DNA of 64,000 bases, taken from NCBI RefSeq assembly GCF_021390495.1, contig NZ_JAJEJP010000003.1:620001-684000 (forward strand). Direction: 5' to 3'. Origin of the DNA: Paraburkholderia sp. ZP32-5 (GTDB lineage: Bacteria; Pseudomonadota; Gammaproteobacteria; Burkholderiales; Burkholderiaceae). Numbering within the stretch: position 1 is the first letter of the stretch; each line of letters opens with the position of its first letter. Made by a program: the position numbers and the translations under genes. Under the pieces are notes generated by a model. That model had not been told where the DNA came from. It searched no databases and saw nothing but the letters and a program-made list of their open reading frames with translations. Positions 54,061 to 61,506 of this stretch are shown piece after piece.

Positions 54061-54900
54061 TTACCCCCGCGCGCGCATCTTCCCGACGACGTCATCCGTG
54101 GTCCACACCGCGTGGGCGAGAAAGTTGTAATTGACGAGTGCGGCTTTATAGCCATCACCCCAGACGGGATGACGCGGGCCTGCCGTTGCATCCTTGATGA
54201 CCGCAACCTGAAATCCCTGTTCCAGCAGCTCCCGCAAATGTGATTCGACGCACATGTTCGCGAGCATGCCGCCGAGGATCACTTTCTGAACCCCACGCTT
54301 GCGCAGTTGCAGCACGAGATCGTTGGTTTCCGGTCCCCACACCTTGTGAGGGCTGACCACGATGGTCTTGCCGTCCTCGATGTACGGTTTGAACTGATCG
54401 AGCCAGTCGGCACCGGACCCCTTCAGTCCAGTCAGATTGAGCGGCCCCTGGCGCGCAAAAGACTTATTCCTGACTTCTTCCGTTTCCAGCGGATCGTAGT
54501 ATTGCCAGCCGTAGTCGGTCGGATAGAAGAAGTGTGGCGAGATGAAAACGTTGTATCCCAACTGCTTGGCCGCCACGAATATCTTCGTCATGTTCTCGAC
54601 GGTGTGATTTTCGGTGACGCTGGCGCCGACCGCGCCCCAGTTGACGCCTTTGTCGCTGAGAACATCGTTCTGTGGATCGATGAAGACCACGGCGGTATTC
54701 GTGTTGCGGATGTCGCCCATTCCCTGACCCGACGACTCGGCCGAACGACCGCTTGTTGAGTCTTGCGAACCCGCTGCGGTTGCGCCAGCCGCTCTCGCGG
54801 ACCCGGCTAATCCCATGACCGCCCCTGTGGCAAGAATACTCGTGCCGACTACAAAACCGCGCCGCGACGCATTATCCGGCGGCGAATCATCTTTAGACAT
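54061..54900 (-). CDS. Isochorismatase-fold cysteine hydrolase with Tat signal
   Basis: This 279-residue protein opens with a twin-arginine signal ('NASRRGFVVGTSILATGAVM' near 10-29, cleavage after about 'GSARA'), which is unusual for the normally cytoplasmic isochorismatase-like hydrolases. The catalytic triad is visible: Asp in 'TAVVFIDPQNDVL' near 69-81, Lys in 'VVSPHKVWGPETND' near 181-194, and Cys in 'GGMLANMCVESHLREL' near 210-225 with the preceding cis-peptide region. It would hydrolyse an amide or related bond in the periplasm. A frameshifted alpha/beta hydrolase lies 65 bp upstream on the same strand. Confidence 0.9.
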   Translation of the reverse strand: MSKDDSPPDNASRRGFVVGTSILATGAVMGLAGSARAAGATAAGSQDSTSGRSAESSGQGMGDIRNTNTAVVFIDPQNDVLSDKGVNWGAVGASVTENHTVENMTKIFVAAKQLGYNVFISPHFFYPTDYGWQYYDPLETEEVRNKSFARQGPLNLTGLKGSGADWLDQFKPYIEDGKTIVVSPHKVWGPETNDLVLQLRKRGVQKVILGGMLANMCVESHLRELLEQGFQVAVIKDATAGPRHPVWGDGYKAALVNYNFLAHAVWTTDDVVGKMRARG

Positions 54901-54965
54901 TTTGCATCCCCTTGATTCAACAAATAGTCATGGCACTTCTGCGAATGTGTGTGCGAAACGCAGTA

Positions 54966-55789
54966 TCAGCTTTTAATGAAATCGAGGATATCCGGATTGA
55001 GCACGTCGGCGTGAGTGGTCAGCATTCCGTGCGGATAACCGGGATATATCTTTAGCGTCGCATTCTTGAGGATTTTGGAAGAGAGCAGCGCGGCATCCTG
55101 ATAAGGAACGATCTGGTCGTCGTCGCCATGAAGTACCAACGTCGGCACGTCGATCATTTCCAGATCTTCGGTCAGATCCGTTTCCGAAAAGACCTTGATG
55201 CACTCGTACTGGGCCAGCGCGCCGCCCATCATTCCCTGGCGCCACCAGTTGTGAACCACACCGTCGATTGTTTTGACGCCGGGGCGATTGAACCCGTAGA
55301 ACGGACCACCGGGTACATCCAGATAGAACTGCGTGCGGCTGGCGGCAAACTGCTGGCGCAGATCGTCGAATACTTCGATCGGCAGGCCGCCGGGATTGCG
55401 CTCGCTCTTCAACATCACCGGCGGGATCGCACTGACGAGCACGGCCTTGGCTACACGGCCTTTGCCGTGTCGCGCAACGTAGCGGGTGGCCTCGCCGCCG
55501 CCCGTTGAATGGCCGATATGGATCGCGTCGCGCAGGTCCAGCGCCGTGACGAGTTCGGCGACGTCGCGCGCGTAGGTATCCATGTCATTGCCGACCGATG
55601 TCTGGGTCGAGCGTCCATGTCCGCGACGGTCGTGCGCGATAACCCGATAACCGTGCTGCAGGAAAACAGCATCTGGGTGTCCCAGTCGTCCGCGCTTAGC
55701 GGCCAGCCATGATGAAAGACAATGGGCTGACCGCGACCCCAATCCTTATAAAAGATCTGGGTCCCATCTTGTACCGTAATAGAGGGCAT
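54966..55789 (-). pseudogene. Alpha/beta hydrolase (arylesterase/chloroperoxidase-like), frameshifted
   Basis: Two frames make one protein. From the ATG at 55789 (AGGAGA upstream) the first 43 or so residues read '[20 protein letters not shown]' to 'DDWDTQMLF'. At the T-run corresponding to AAAA 55663-55666 the frame breaks. The other frame continues with '[18 protein letters not shown]', nucleophile '[18 protein letters not shown]', acid '[16 protein letters not shown]' and His '[16 protein letters not shown]', stopping at 54966. One extra T would restore a 274-residue enzyme of the family F (non-haem chloroperoxidase/arylesterase) type. It may be a true pseudogene, phase-variable, or a sequencing error. 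Confidence 0.85.
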
Positions 55790-56292
55790 CGCATCATCTC
55801 CTGTGTCGACCGGACTTAGCGCTTTAGCTGTCGATCCGGAGTTGGCGCTTCAGCGCTTACTCCGGTCCCATGCAAAGCTCTTAGTCCGGTCCCATGCGTT
55901 TATCGCGGTCGACCGGACTTAGCGCTTTAGCTGTCGATCCGGAGTTGGCGCTTCAGCGCTTACTCCGGTCCCATGCAAAGCGCTTACTCCGGTCCCATGA
56001 AAGTCAGTTGCTGGTTTTTCAGTGAATTGTCGCGAATCGAAAAAGGCCAGTTGATTTCAATTAATAATACGAAATCACCGAACTGTCGCACTCTATTATT
56101 TCGTCGCGATCAATTTCCGTTCGACATATCGCCATTCCCGTTTTATGCTGTTATTTACTATGGGTTTTATAATATTTATTCGGGTTGCCTGTCCCCGCTT
56201 TTGATGTTAAATAGGGAGGGCGTAAGCGGTAAATCTGAATGGCGGAGCGAATCTCGATGACTGGAGCTTAGGAGGCGCGACCGGAGATGTAA
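55790..56292. other. Intergenic region with direct repeats, then AT-rich DNA
   Basis: A 503-bp gap between the frameshifted hydrolase (minus) and the AraC gene (plus). The left part is the 74-bp direct repeat listed separately; the right part (56030-56200) is AT-rich and holds no convincing gene. Promoters for both genes must lie here. Confidence 0.5.
55805..55981. repeat. 74-bp direct repeat, two copies, 103-bp period
   Basis: A 74-bp unit beginning GTCGACCGGACTTAGCGCTT is present identically at 55805-55878 and 55908-55981. Inside, CCGGAGT and ACTCCGG form a dyad around TTGGCGCTTCAGCGCTT. Shorter echoes (TTAGTCCGGTCCCATG 55881 and TTACTCCGGTCCCATG 55984) continue the pattern, so the array probably grew by duplication of smaller units. 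Confidence 0.85.
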
Positions 56293-57261
56293 ATGACCGA
56301 AAGAATCATTGTTATATCCGACAGGATCAAAATGAAGGCAGACTCCATCGCTCGATCCATCGACATCTTCGAGGGCATTGCGCCGCTACTGCGCGCGCGG
56401 CCGATCATCGACGAACTGTGTCGCTTCGATAGCGAATGGGCCCGATCGAACGGGCATGCATCGGTCGGTCAGGCATGGTTCCATATCGTCGTGCGCGGCA
56501 GTTGCGTGGTGGAACAGGTGAGTGCCGGCCCGCTCACGATTGAAACGGGTGACGTTCTCCTTTTGCCGCACGGCAATGCGCATGTGATCGGGTCCGCAAA
56601 GTCGTCGACAACCGACGCTCTTGCCGCCGGGATTCCGAATGCGCTCAGGCAGCCGGGCCCACATGATCACGCGCCCGACACCGAAATCATCTGTGGGCGT
56701 CTGGAATTCGACACGCCCGGCAATCCGGTGCTGGCCGTGTTGCCCGATCTTCTCGTGATGCATTCCGGCGACGGTGTCGTTGACCGCTTAAGTGTGTTGC
56801 TCACCGCAATCCGCGACGAACTCGATGAAGGACGTGTGGGCGGAAGATTGATTGCGACCGAACTTGCCAGTGTGCTTTTTCTGATGCTGCTACGTCTGCA
56901 CCTGGAAGAGAGTCCGCCCACGATCGGCCTCGTCAGACTGCTCGGCGATCAAGTCACGTCGAGAGTGGTGACGGCCTTGATCAACGACTTTGCGCGCAAC
57001 TGGACGCTCGACGAACTCGCCGCGGTCGCGGACACTTCGCGCGCAACGCTGGTCAGAAGTTTTCGTCGTGTTTCCGGGCAGACCCCGCTCGCGTTCGCCA
57101 CCGATTTGCGGCTCGATTTTGCCCGCATGAATCTTCTTCGCACCAAAGATTCGATCGCTGCGATCGCCGCGCAAGCTGGCTATCAATCGGAACATGCATT
57201 CAGCCGCGCGATGGTGCGGCGCTTCGGCATTCGCCCGGGCTTGATGCGTTCGAAAGAGTGA
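56293..57261 (+). CDS. AraC-family regulator with N-terminal cupin domain
   Basis: A 322-residue protein. The N-terminal cupin_6 domain (about 30-200) contains 'WFHIVVRGSCVVEQVSAGPL' and 'TIETGDVLLLPHGNAHVIGS'. The C-terminal AraC domain (about 225-320) shows 'NWTLDELAAVADTSRATLVR' and 'DSIAAIAAQAGYQSEHAFSR'. This family usually controls a divergent oxidoreductase or hydrolase gene; here the divergent neighbour is the frameshifted alpha/beta hydrolase. The start may be the ATG at 56293 or 56332. Confidence 0.92.
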   Translation: MTERIIVISDRIKMKADSIARSIDIFEGIAPLLRARPIIDELCRFDSEWARSNGHASVGQAWFHIVVRGSCVVEQVSAGPLTIETGDVLLLPHGNAHVIGSAKSSTTDALAAGIPNALRQPGPHDHAPDTEIICGRLEFDTPGNPVLAVLPDLLVMHSGDGVVDRLSVLLTAIRDELDEGRVGGRLIATELASVLFLMLLRLHLEESPPTIGLVRLLGDQVTSRVVTALINDFARNWTLDELAAVADTSRATLVRSFRRVSGQTPLAFATDLRLDFARMNLLRTKDSIAAIAAQAGYQSEHAFSRAMVRRFGIRPGLMRSKE

Positions 57262-57297
57262 GCGAGCTGGAGAAAGCAGCGTTGTATGGCAATGGTC

Positions 57298-57597
57298 CTA
57301 CAGGTGCTGACGAATCTGTTCCACGAACGCACGTATCACCTCTTCATTGCGCGAAAGGAAAGTCCATTGGCCCACTTGCATCGAAACCAGCAGCCCCGCC
57401 GCGACGAGTACGCTGATATGCACTGAGACCGTCGACTGGGAAAGAGCGCTGCGTGCGTGGATCGCATGCGCGGGCACACCTTGCCCCAGGTGGATATCGC
57501 ATGTCGGAAAGGCCTCGGCTGGCGTCCTCAACCATGCGAGGATGTCTCGTCGCAGAGGATTGGCGAGAGCCTTGTGAATCAGGTTCGTGTCTATCAT
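57298..57597 (-). CDS. ArsR-family winged-helix regulator
   Basis: This 99-residue protein is a single ArsR/SmtB-type winged helix: 'HKALANPLRRDILAWLRTPA' near 8-27, 'HARSALSQSTVSVHISVLVA' near 47-66 as recognition region, 'GLLVSMQVGQWTFLSRNEEV' as wing. No metal-binding C-x-C is present in the recognition helix, though one Cys stands at 'FPTCDIHLG'. It overlaps the upstream DJ-1 gene by ATGA, so the pair is co-translated; DJ-1 and ArsR pairs often respond to electrophiles. Confidence 0.92.
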   Translation of the reverse strand: MIDTNLIHKALANPLRRDILAWLRTPAEAFPTCDIHLGQGVPAHAIHARSALSQSTVSVHISVLVAAGLLVSMQVGQWTFLSRNEEVIRAFVEQIRQHL

Positions 57598-58202
57598 GGT
57601 GCTGTTTTCTCAGGTCCCGCACTTTGATCCGGCGGCGCAAGCAGCGCCGCGGAAATCGTTTTAACCGCGTGATCGCCAAGATCTTCCCGAACCAACGACA
57701 GTGCCACGTGAATGCCGGCGCTTGCGCCGCCCGACGAATACAGGTTGCCATCCTTCAGACAGCCCGGATTCGGCATTACGTGCACCAGTGGATTTTCTGC
57801 CGCGAGGCGATGAGCATCGCGCCAATGCGCGGCCAACAAGCGATGGTTGGCCAAACCCGCGCGCGCAACGAGAAACGCGCCGCTGGAAATGCACACCAGT
57901 CTGCGAGTTTTGGCCCCGGCATCGCCTAGCCACGCAACCAGCTCGCGATGCTCGCGCACCGAACCGATCACCGGCGAACCGGGGACCACGATAGTGTCGA
58001 ACGGCGTGCTCGTTTCAAGCAGACTCCCGGTCGCGTTGACCGCAATACCATTCGACGAGCGGACCGGCCCCGGTGAAGGCCCGAGCAGATGCGGTTCATA
58101 AAGTACTTCGCCGTACAGGCGGTTGGCCTGATGAAACACATCCATCGGACCGCTGACTTCCAGCATCTGAAACCCCGCATAGAGCAGCATCGCGACACGC
58201 AT
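57594..58202 (-). CDS. DJ-1/PfpI family protein
   Basis: A 202-residue single-domain glutamine amidotransferase-like protein, 'MRVAMLLYAGFQMLEVSGPM' at the N-terminus, 'DTIVVPGSPVIGSVREHREL' near 69-88, 'RRLVCISSGAFLVARAGLAN' near 100-119 and 'YSSGGASAGIHVALSLVRED' near 157-176. In isonitrile hydratase and GlxA relatives a Cys precedes the (S/T/N)-G-A-F; here a Ser is at that place with a Cys two residues before, so activity is uncertain. Start is uncertain: ATG 58202 fits the family, GTG 58235 and ATG 58229 are in frame. Confidence 0.85.
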   Translation of the reverse strand: MRVAMLLYAGFQMLEVSGPMDVFHQANRLYGEVLYEPHLLGPSPGPVRSSNGIAVNATGSLLETSTPFDTIVVPGSPVIGSVREHRELVAWLGDAGAKTRRLVCISSGAFLVARAGLANHRLLAAHWRDAHRLAAENPLVHVMPNPGCLKDGNLYSSGGASAGIHVALSLVREDLGDHAVKTISAALLAPPDQSAGPEKTAP

Positions 58203-58235
58203 GTGCTGGTTAGCCAGTAAGGTGACCATGCACAC

Positions 58236-58534
58236 AGTCTAGCTAGTCGATGCCGCCGGGCAAATGCACGAATGGTGCGCTTGCTTGCCAATTAGCGAAC
58301 GTTTTGGGCCATGCGAGCATGTTTTGTGATGCTGACGGGTGCGCAGGCTTCTAACGAAGGATTCGTTATGCCGGGATACAAGACTGTTTCTAAACACTGA
58401 CGGCCAGGACCACGGCGGATGCGGTAAGCTGCGGCACGGCTTCGTTGAAACGCGGCGTGCCGGTTGTTTCGTATCGATCCGGTATGTCCGGGCGCGCTAA
58501 CGGAAAACATAGTTACCACCATGAAGGTCACGGT
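58236..58534. promoter_or_regulatory. Divergent control region, DJ-1/ArsR and GlxA genes
   Basis: About 300 bp between divergent genes. CGGCACG (58432-58438) is inversely repeated as CGTGCCG (58456-58462) about 75 bp before the GlxA start and could be an operator. Nothing else could be called. Confidence 0.35.
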
Positions 58535-59506
58535 ATGAAAGTCGCCATTGTTGTATTCGATGGTGTGCAGGCACTGGATGTGGCAGGTCCGCTCGATGTG
58601 TTCGCGGAGGCGAATACATTCCTGTCCGAGCAGCAACGCTACGAAGTGACACTCGTCGCGCGCGAGCCCGGTACCGTGACGTGCTCGAACGGCATGCAAC
58701 TGGCCGTTTCCTCCGGCTATGCCGATCGTGACATTCAATGGGATCTGCTGCTGATAGCCGGAGGGCCGCAACTGCCCGAAGCACGCCCATCGAACGAATT
58801 CCTCGCGTGGTTGAAGAGTCAGGCGCGCGACGCGAAGCGCTTTGGCTCCATCTGTAATGGCGCATTCGTACTCGCGCACGCGGGGCTCCTCGATGGCAAG
58901 GAGGTCACGACCCATTGGTCGGACGCAAACCGGCTCTCCAACGAATTTCCGCAAGCCAACGTGCAGTCCAACCGGATCTTCGTTCGTGATGGACGGCTCT
59001 TCACATCGGCCGGCGTGACGGCGGGCATCGATCTATGTCTGGCGCTGGTCGCGGAGGACTGGGGGCGCGAGCTGGCGGTGCGGGTCGCAAAACGCCTGGT
59101 CGTCTATATCCAGCGCGAAGGCGGGCAGTCCCAGTACAGCCCGTATCTCGGCGCGGGCAAGGGCGAGGATCCGATACTCAGCAAGGTCTATCGATACGTG
59201 AGCGAACATATAACCGATACGCTTTCCATCGAGGACCTCGCGAACGCGGCCGCGGTGAGTCGGCGCACCTTGTCGCGAATGTTCGCGAAGCACGCAAAGG
59301 TGACGCCGTCGGTGTTTGTCGAGCAGGTTCGCGTCGACACAGCAAGGAAGCTGCTGGAGGATACCGACGCGCCGTTGAAGACGGTCGCATTCAAATGCGG
59401 CTTTCACAATGCCACGCATATGCGCACGACCTTTTCGCGGCGGCTCAATGTGACGCCGAAGCAGTATCGGATGCGCTTCAGGGCGGAAGCCGATGCGCGC
59501 CAGTGA
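58535..59506 (+). CDS. GlxA/AraC-family transcriptional regulator
   Basis: This 323-residue protein is the full GlxA type: a DJ-1/PfpI domain (1-190: 'KVAIVVFDGVQALDVAGPLD', 'WDLLLIAGGPQLPE', and an intact elbow 'FGSICNGAFVLAHAGLLDG' near 104-122 with Cys) followed by an AraC domain (about 220-315: 'TLSIEDLANAAAVSRRTLSR', 'PLKTVAFKCGFHNATHMRTT'). Unlike the two regulators flanking the polysaccharide locus, it keeps the Cys. The ATG at 58535 is preferred as the family starts with this strand. It diverges from the DJ-1/ArsR pair and overlaps the next gene's start by 14 bp. Confidence 0.93.
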   Translation: MKVAIVVFDGVQALDVAGPLDVFAEANTFLSEQQRYEVTLVAREPGTVTCSNGMQLAVSSGYADRDIQWDLLLIAGGPQLPEARPSNEFLAWLKSQARDAKRFGSICNGAFVLAHAGLLDGKEVTTHWSDANRLSNEFPQANVQSNRIFVRDGRLFTSAGVTAGIDLCLALVAEDWGRELAVRVAKRLVVYIQREGGQSQYSPYLGAGKGEDPILSKVYRYVSEHITDTLSIEDLANAAAVSRRTLSRMFAKHAKVTPSVFVEQVRVDTARKLLEDTDAPLKTVAFKCGFHNATHMRTTFSRRLNVTPKQYRMRFRAEADARQ

Positions 59507-60080
59507 CGCCGATGCGCGGGCCGCGAGCATGCATACGATGACATCCATGACGAATGCCGATTCGGCGCAGACGTTGCGCGACGTCATCGCGCCGGGCCTG
59601 TCGATACTTTTTTGCGGCATTAATCCTGGCTTGAGCGCGGCATCGACGGGTCATCACTTTGCGGGCCGAGGTAACCGGTTCTGGAAGGTTCTGCATCGCG
59701 CCGGTTATACGAGCGAGGAATTTCGCCCCGAAAACGACCGCCAGTTATTGACCTTCGGCTACGGGCTGACTGCCGCCGTTGCGCGCCCGACCGCCAGCGC
59801 AAGCCAGTTGTCGAGAGCCGAAATCCAGGCCGCTGCCGCGCAGTTGGAACAGAAGGTTCGACAGTACGCGCCGCGATTCATCGCCTTTCTCGGCAAGATG
59901 GCGCTTGCCGAAATTTCTGGCCGGCGCGATATCGAATGGGGTTTGCAAGCGGACAATTTTGGCGGCGCGCGCGCATGGGTGCTGCCGAACCCTAGCGGTC
60001 TGAACCGTTCATTCAGCCTCGATGCGCTGGTCAGCGCTTATCGTGAACTGCGTATCGCGGCTGACTCGATGCGGGACTAG
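59493..60080 (+). CDS. mug: G/U mismatch-specific DNA glycosylase Mug
   Basis: A protein of up to 195 residues with the family 2 uracil-DNA glycosylase motifs: 'LSILFCGINPGLSAASTGHH' near 36-55 (the G-I-N-P-G-L motif) and 'WVLPNPSGLNRSF' near 161-173. It removes uracil or ethenocytosine opposite guanine. 'HHFAGRGNRFWKVLHRAGYT' near 54-73 is also typical. The first ATG (59493) overlaps the GlxA gene; ATGs at 59529 and 59547 would give the usual length of 177-183. Its last 72 bp overlap the convergent LysR gene. Confidence 0.92.
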   Translation: MRASDADARAASMHTMTSMTNADSAQTLRDVIAPGLSILFCGINPGLSAASTGHHFAGRGNRFWKVLHRAGYTSEEFRPENDRQLLTFGYGLTAAVARPTASASQLSRAEIQAAAAQLEQKVRQYAPRFIAFLGKMALAEISGRRDIEWGLQADNFGGARAWVLPNPSGLNRSFSLDALVSAYRELRIAADSMRD

Positions 60081-61064
60081 ACCCTGGTCCCGAACGGCCG
60101 CAGCCGTTGCCGTATCGCGGCCAGAGCTCGTCGCGCACGTCGCGTCAGACATCAAGCCGTTTCCACACTGAAGGTGCGGATTCTGTTGCAGCGTTTCCGT
60201 CACGAAGTCCACGAAGGATCGAATCTTCGCGCTCGTGCCACGCCGTTCGATATGAAGCAGGCTGACCGGTGTCGACTCCGGTTCGAAGGCTCGCAGGATC
60301 GGCACCAGCGCCCCTGATGACACCTCAGGCGCCGCCTGATACGACAGCAGCTGCGTAATCCCCACGCCATCCTTCGCGGCCGAAATGGCGGTAGGCGCCA
60401 GATTGACGATCATGCGCGGCCTGAGGCGCACCGGCATCTTCGCGCCGTGCTCGAAGAATACCCAGTCGAATGGCTGGGACACGCCGGTGAATGATACGCA
60501 ATGGTGGTGTGTCAGCTCGCGCGGATGGACCGGCTCGCCGTGCGCAGCGAGATACGCGGGCGACGCAAAAGTTTGCCGCCGCACGGAACCGAGGCGAATC
60601 GCAAACGTGGAAGAGTCTTCGAGGTGGCCGATGCGAATCGCGACATCCACGCCTTCTTCGAGCAGACGAACAGGACGGTCGACGTAGATCGCATTGACGC
60701 TGACGTCGGGGTAGCGCAGCGTGTAAGCGTTGACGAGCGGCGCAACGAAGCGCTGGCCGAACTGCACCGGGGCAGTGATCGTCAGCGTGCCGACCGGGTT
60801 GCGAGGATTGCCGGCGATACTCGACTCCGTATCGGCGATGCCATCAAGCAGCTTGCGGCATGCCTCCAGATACGCGATGCCCGCATCCGTCGGCCGGACG
60901 GCGCGAGTCGTGCGCGCGAGCAATTGCACGCCCAAGCGGTTTTCGAGCGACTTGATCGCGTGCGACACCGCCGGGCGCGACAGGCTGCATTTCTCGGACG
61001 CGGCACTAAAGCTGCCTTGTTCGATGACGGCTACAAACAATTCCATTTCGCGCAGTCTGTCCAT
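60009..61064 (-). CDS. LysR-family regulator with C-terminal extension
   Basis: This 351-residue protein begins with a LysR HTH ('MDRLREMELFVAVIEQGSFS', 'LSRPAVSHAIKSLENRLGVQ' near 26-45) and the CrgA/DsdC-like substrate domain ('PVGTLTITAPVQFGQRFVAP' near 90-109). LysR proteins of this branch end near residue 300; here about 45 further residues of low-complexity character follow and run into the 3' end of mug. The normal stop may have been lost by a small mutation. The ATG near 61064 is chosen as the family start. It is divergent from the EmrB/EmrA-type genes and may control them. Confidence 0.88.
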   Translation of the reverse strand: MDRLREMELFVAVIEQGSFSAASEKCSLSRPAVSHAIKSLENRLGVQLLARTTRAVRPTDAGIAYLEACRKLLDGIADTESSIAGNPRNPVGTLTITAPVQFGQRFVAPLVNAYTLRYPDVSVNAIYVDRPVRLLEEGVDVAIRIGHLEDSSTFAIRLGSVRRQTFASPAYLAAHGEPVHPRELTHHHCVSFTGVSQPFDWVFFEHGAKMPVRLRPRMIVNLAPTAISAAKDGVGITQLLSYQAAPEVSSGALVPILRAFEPESTPVSLLHIERRGTSAKIRSFVDFVTETLQQNPHLQCGNGLMSDATCATSSGRDTATAAAVRDQGLVPHRVSRDTQFTISADQRIEAE

Positions 61065-61506
61065 GCTGCTCTCCGTAAGCCGGGTCGGCCGCTTCGGCCA
61101 CGACACCCATCCACGGATTGTAGGCGCCCCAAACCGGTGGATCGCCGGTCCGCGCTTCAGTTGACTCAAAACAGCGCATAAATGTCCCACCGCCGACGAA
61201 TCCAGCTCGGTGCGTCGCATTTTTCGTATTCCCGTACGGCCTGCCACTCGTATCGATCCGCTGACCAATGCGCGACGCCCTGGCCGGATTTTCGCAATAG
61301 ATGGCCCAAAAGCGGACAAGCCGGCGCTTTAACTAATGTGGTCGATATCTGACAATGAAGCAATCGATGAACAACGTGAACGCGCGACGAACGGATCGGA
61401 TAGCTGAGTATCGACATCCACGTCGACATCGACAGTAACGCTAACGAAACGAGGCGTTCAAACGTTGTGTGCAAGCAGTGCGTGGGCTAACTGAATAGCG
61501 AATCAT

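Noticed and set aside
55805..55996. Direct repeats considered as a CRISPR array
   Set aside because: Only two 74-bp copies with a 29-bp gap; unit too long and no cas genes nearby.
55973..56260. 95-codon plus-strand frame before the AraC gene
   Set aside because: Crosses repeat DNA and an AT-rich promoter region, no ribosome site, no motif.
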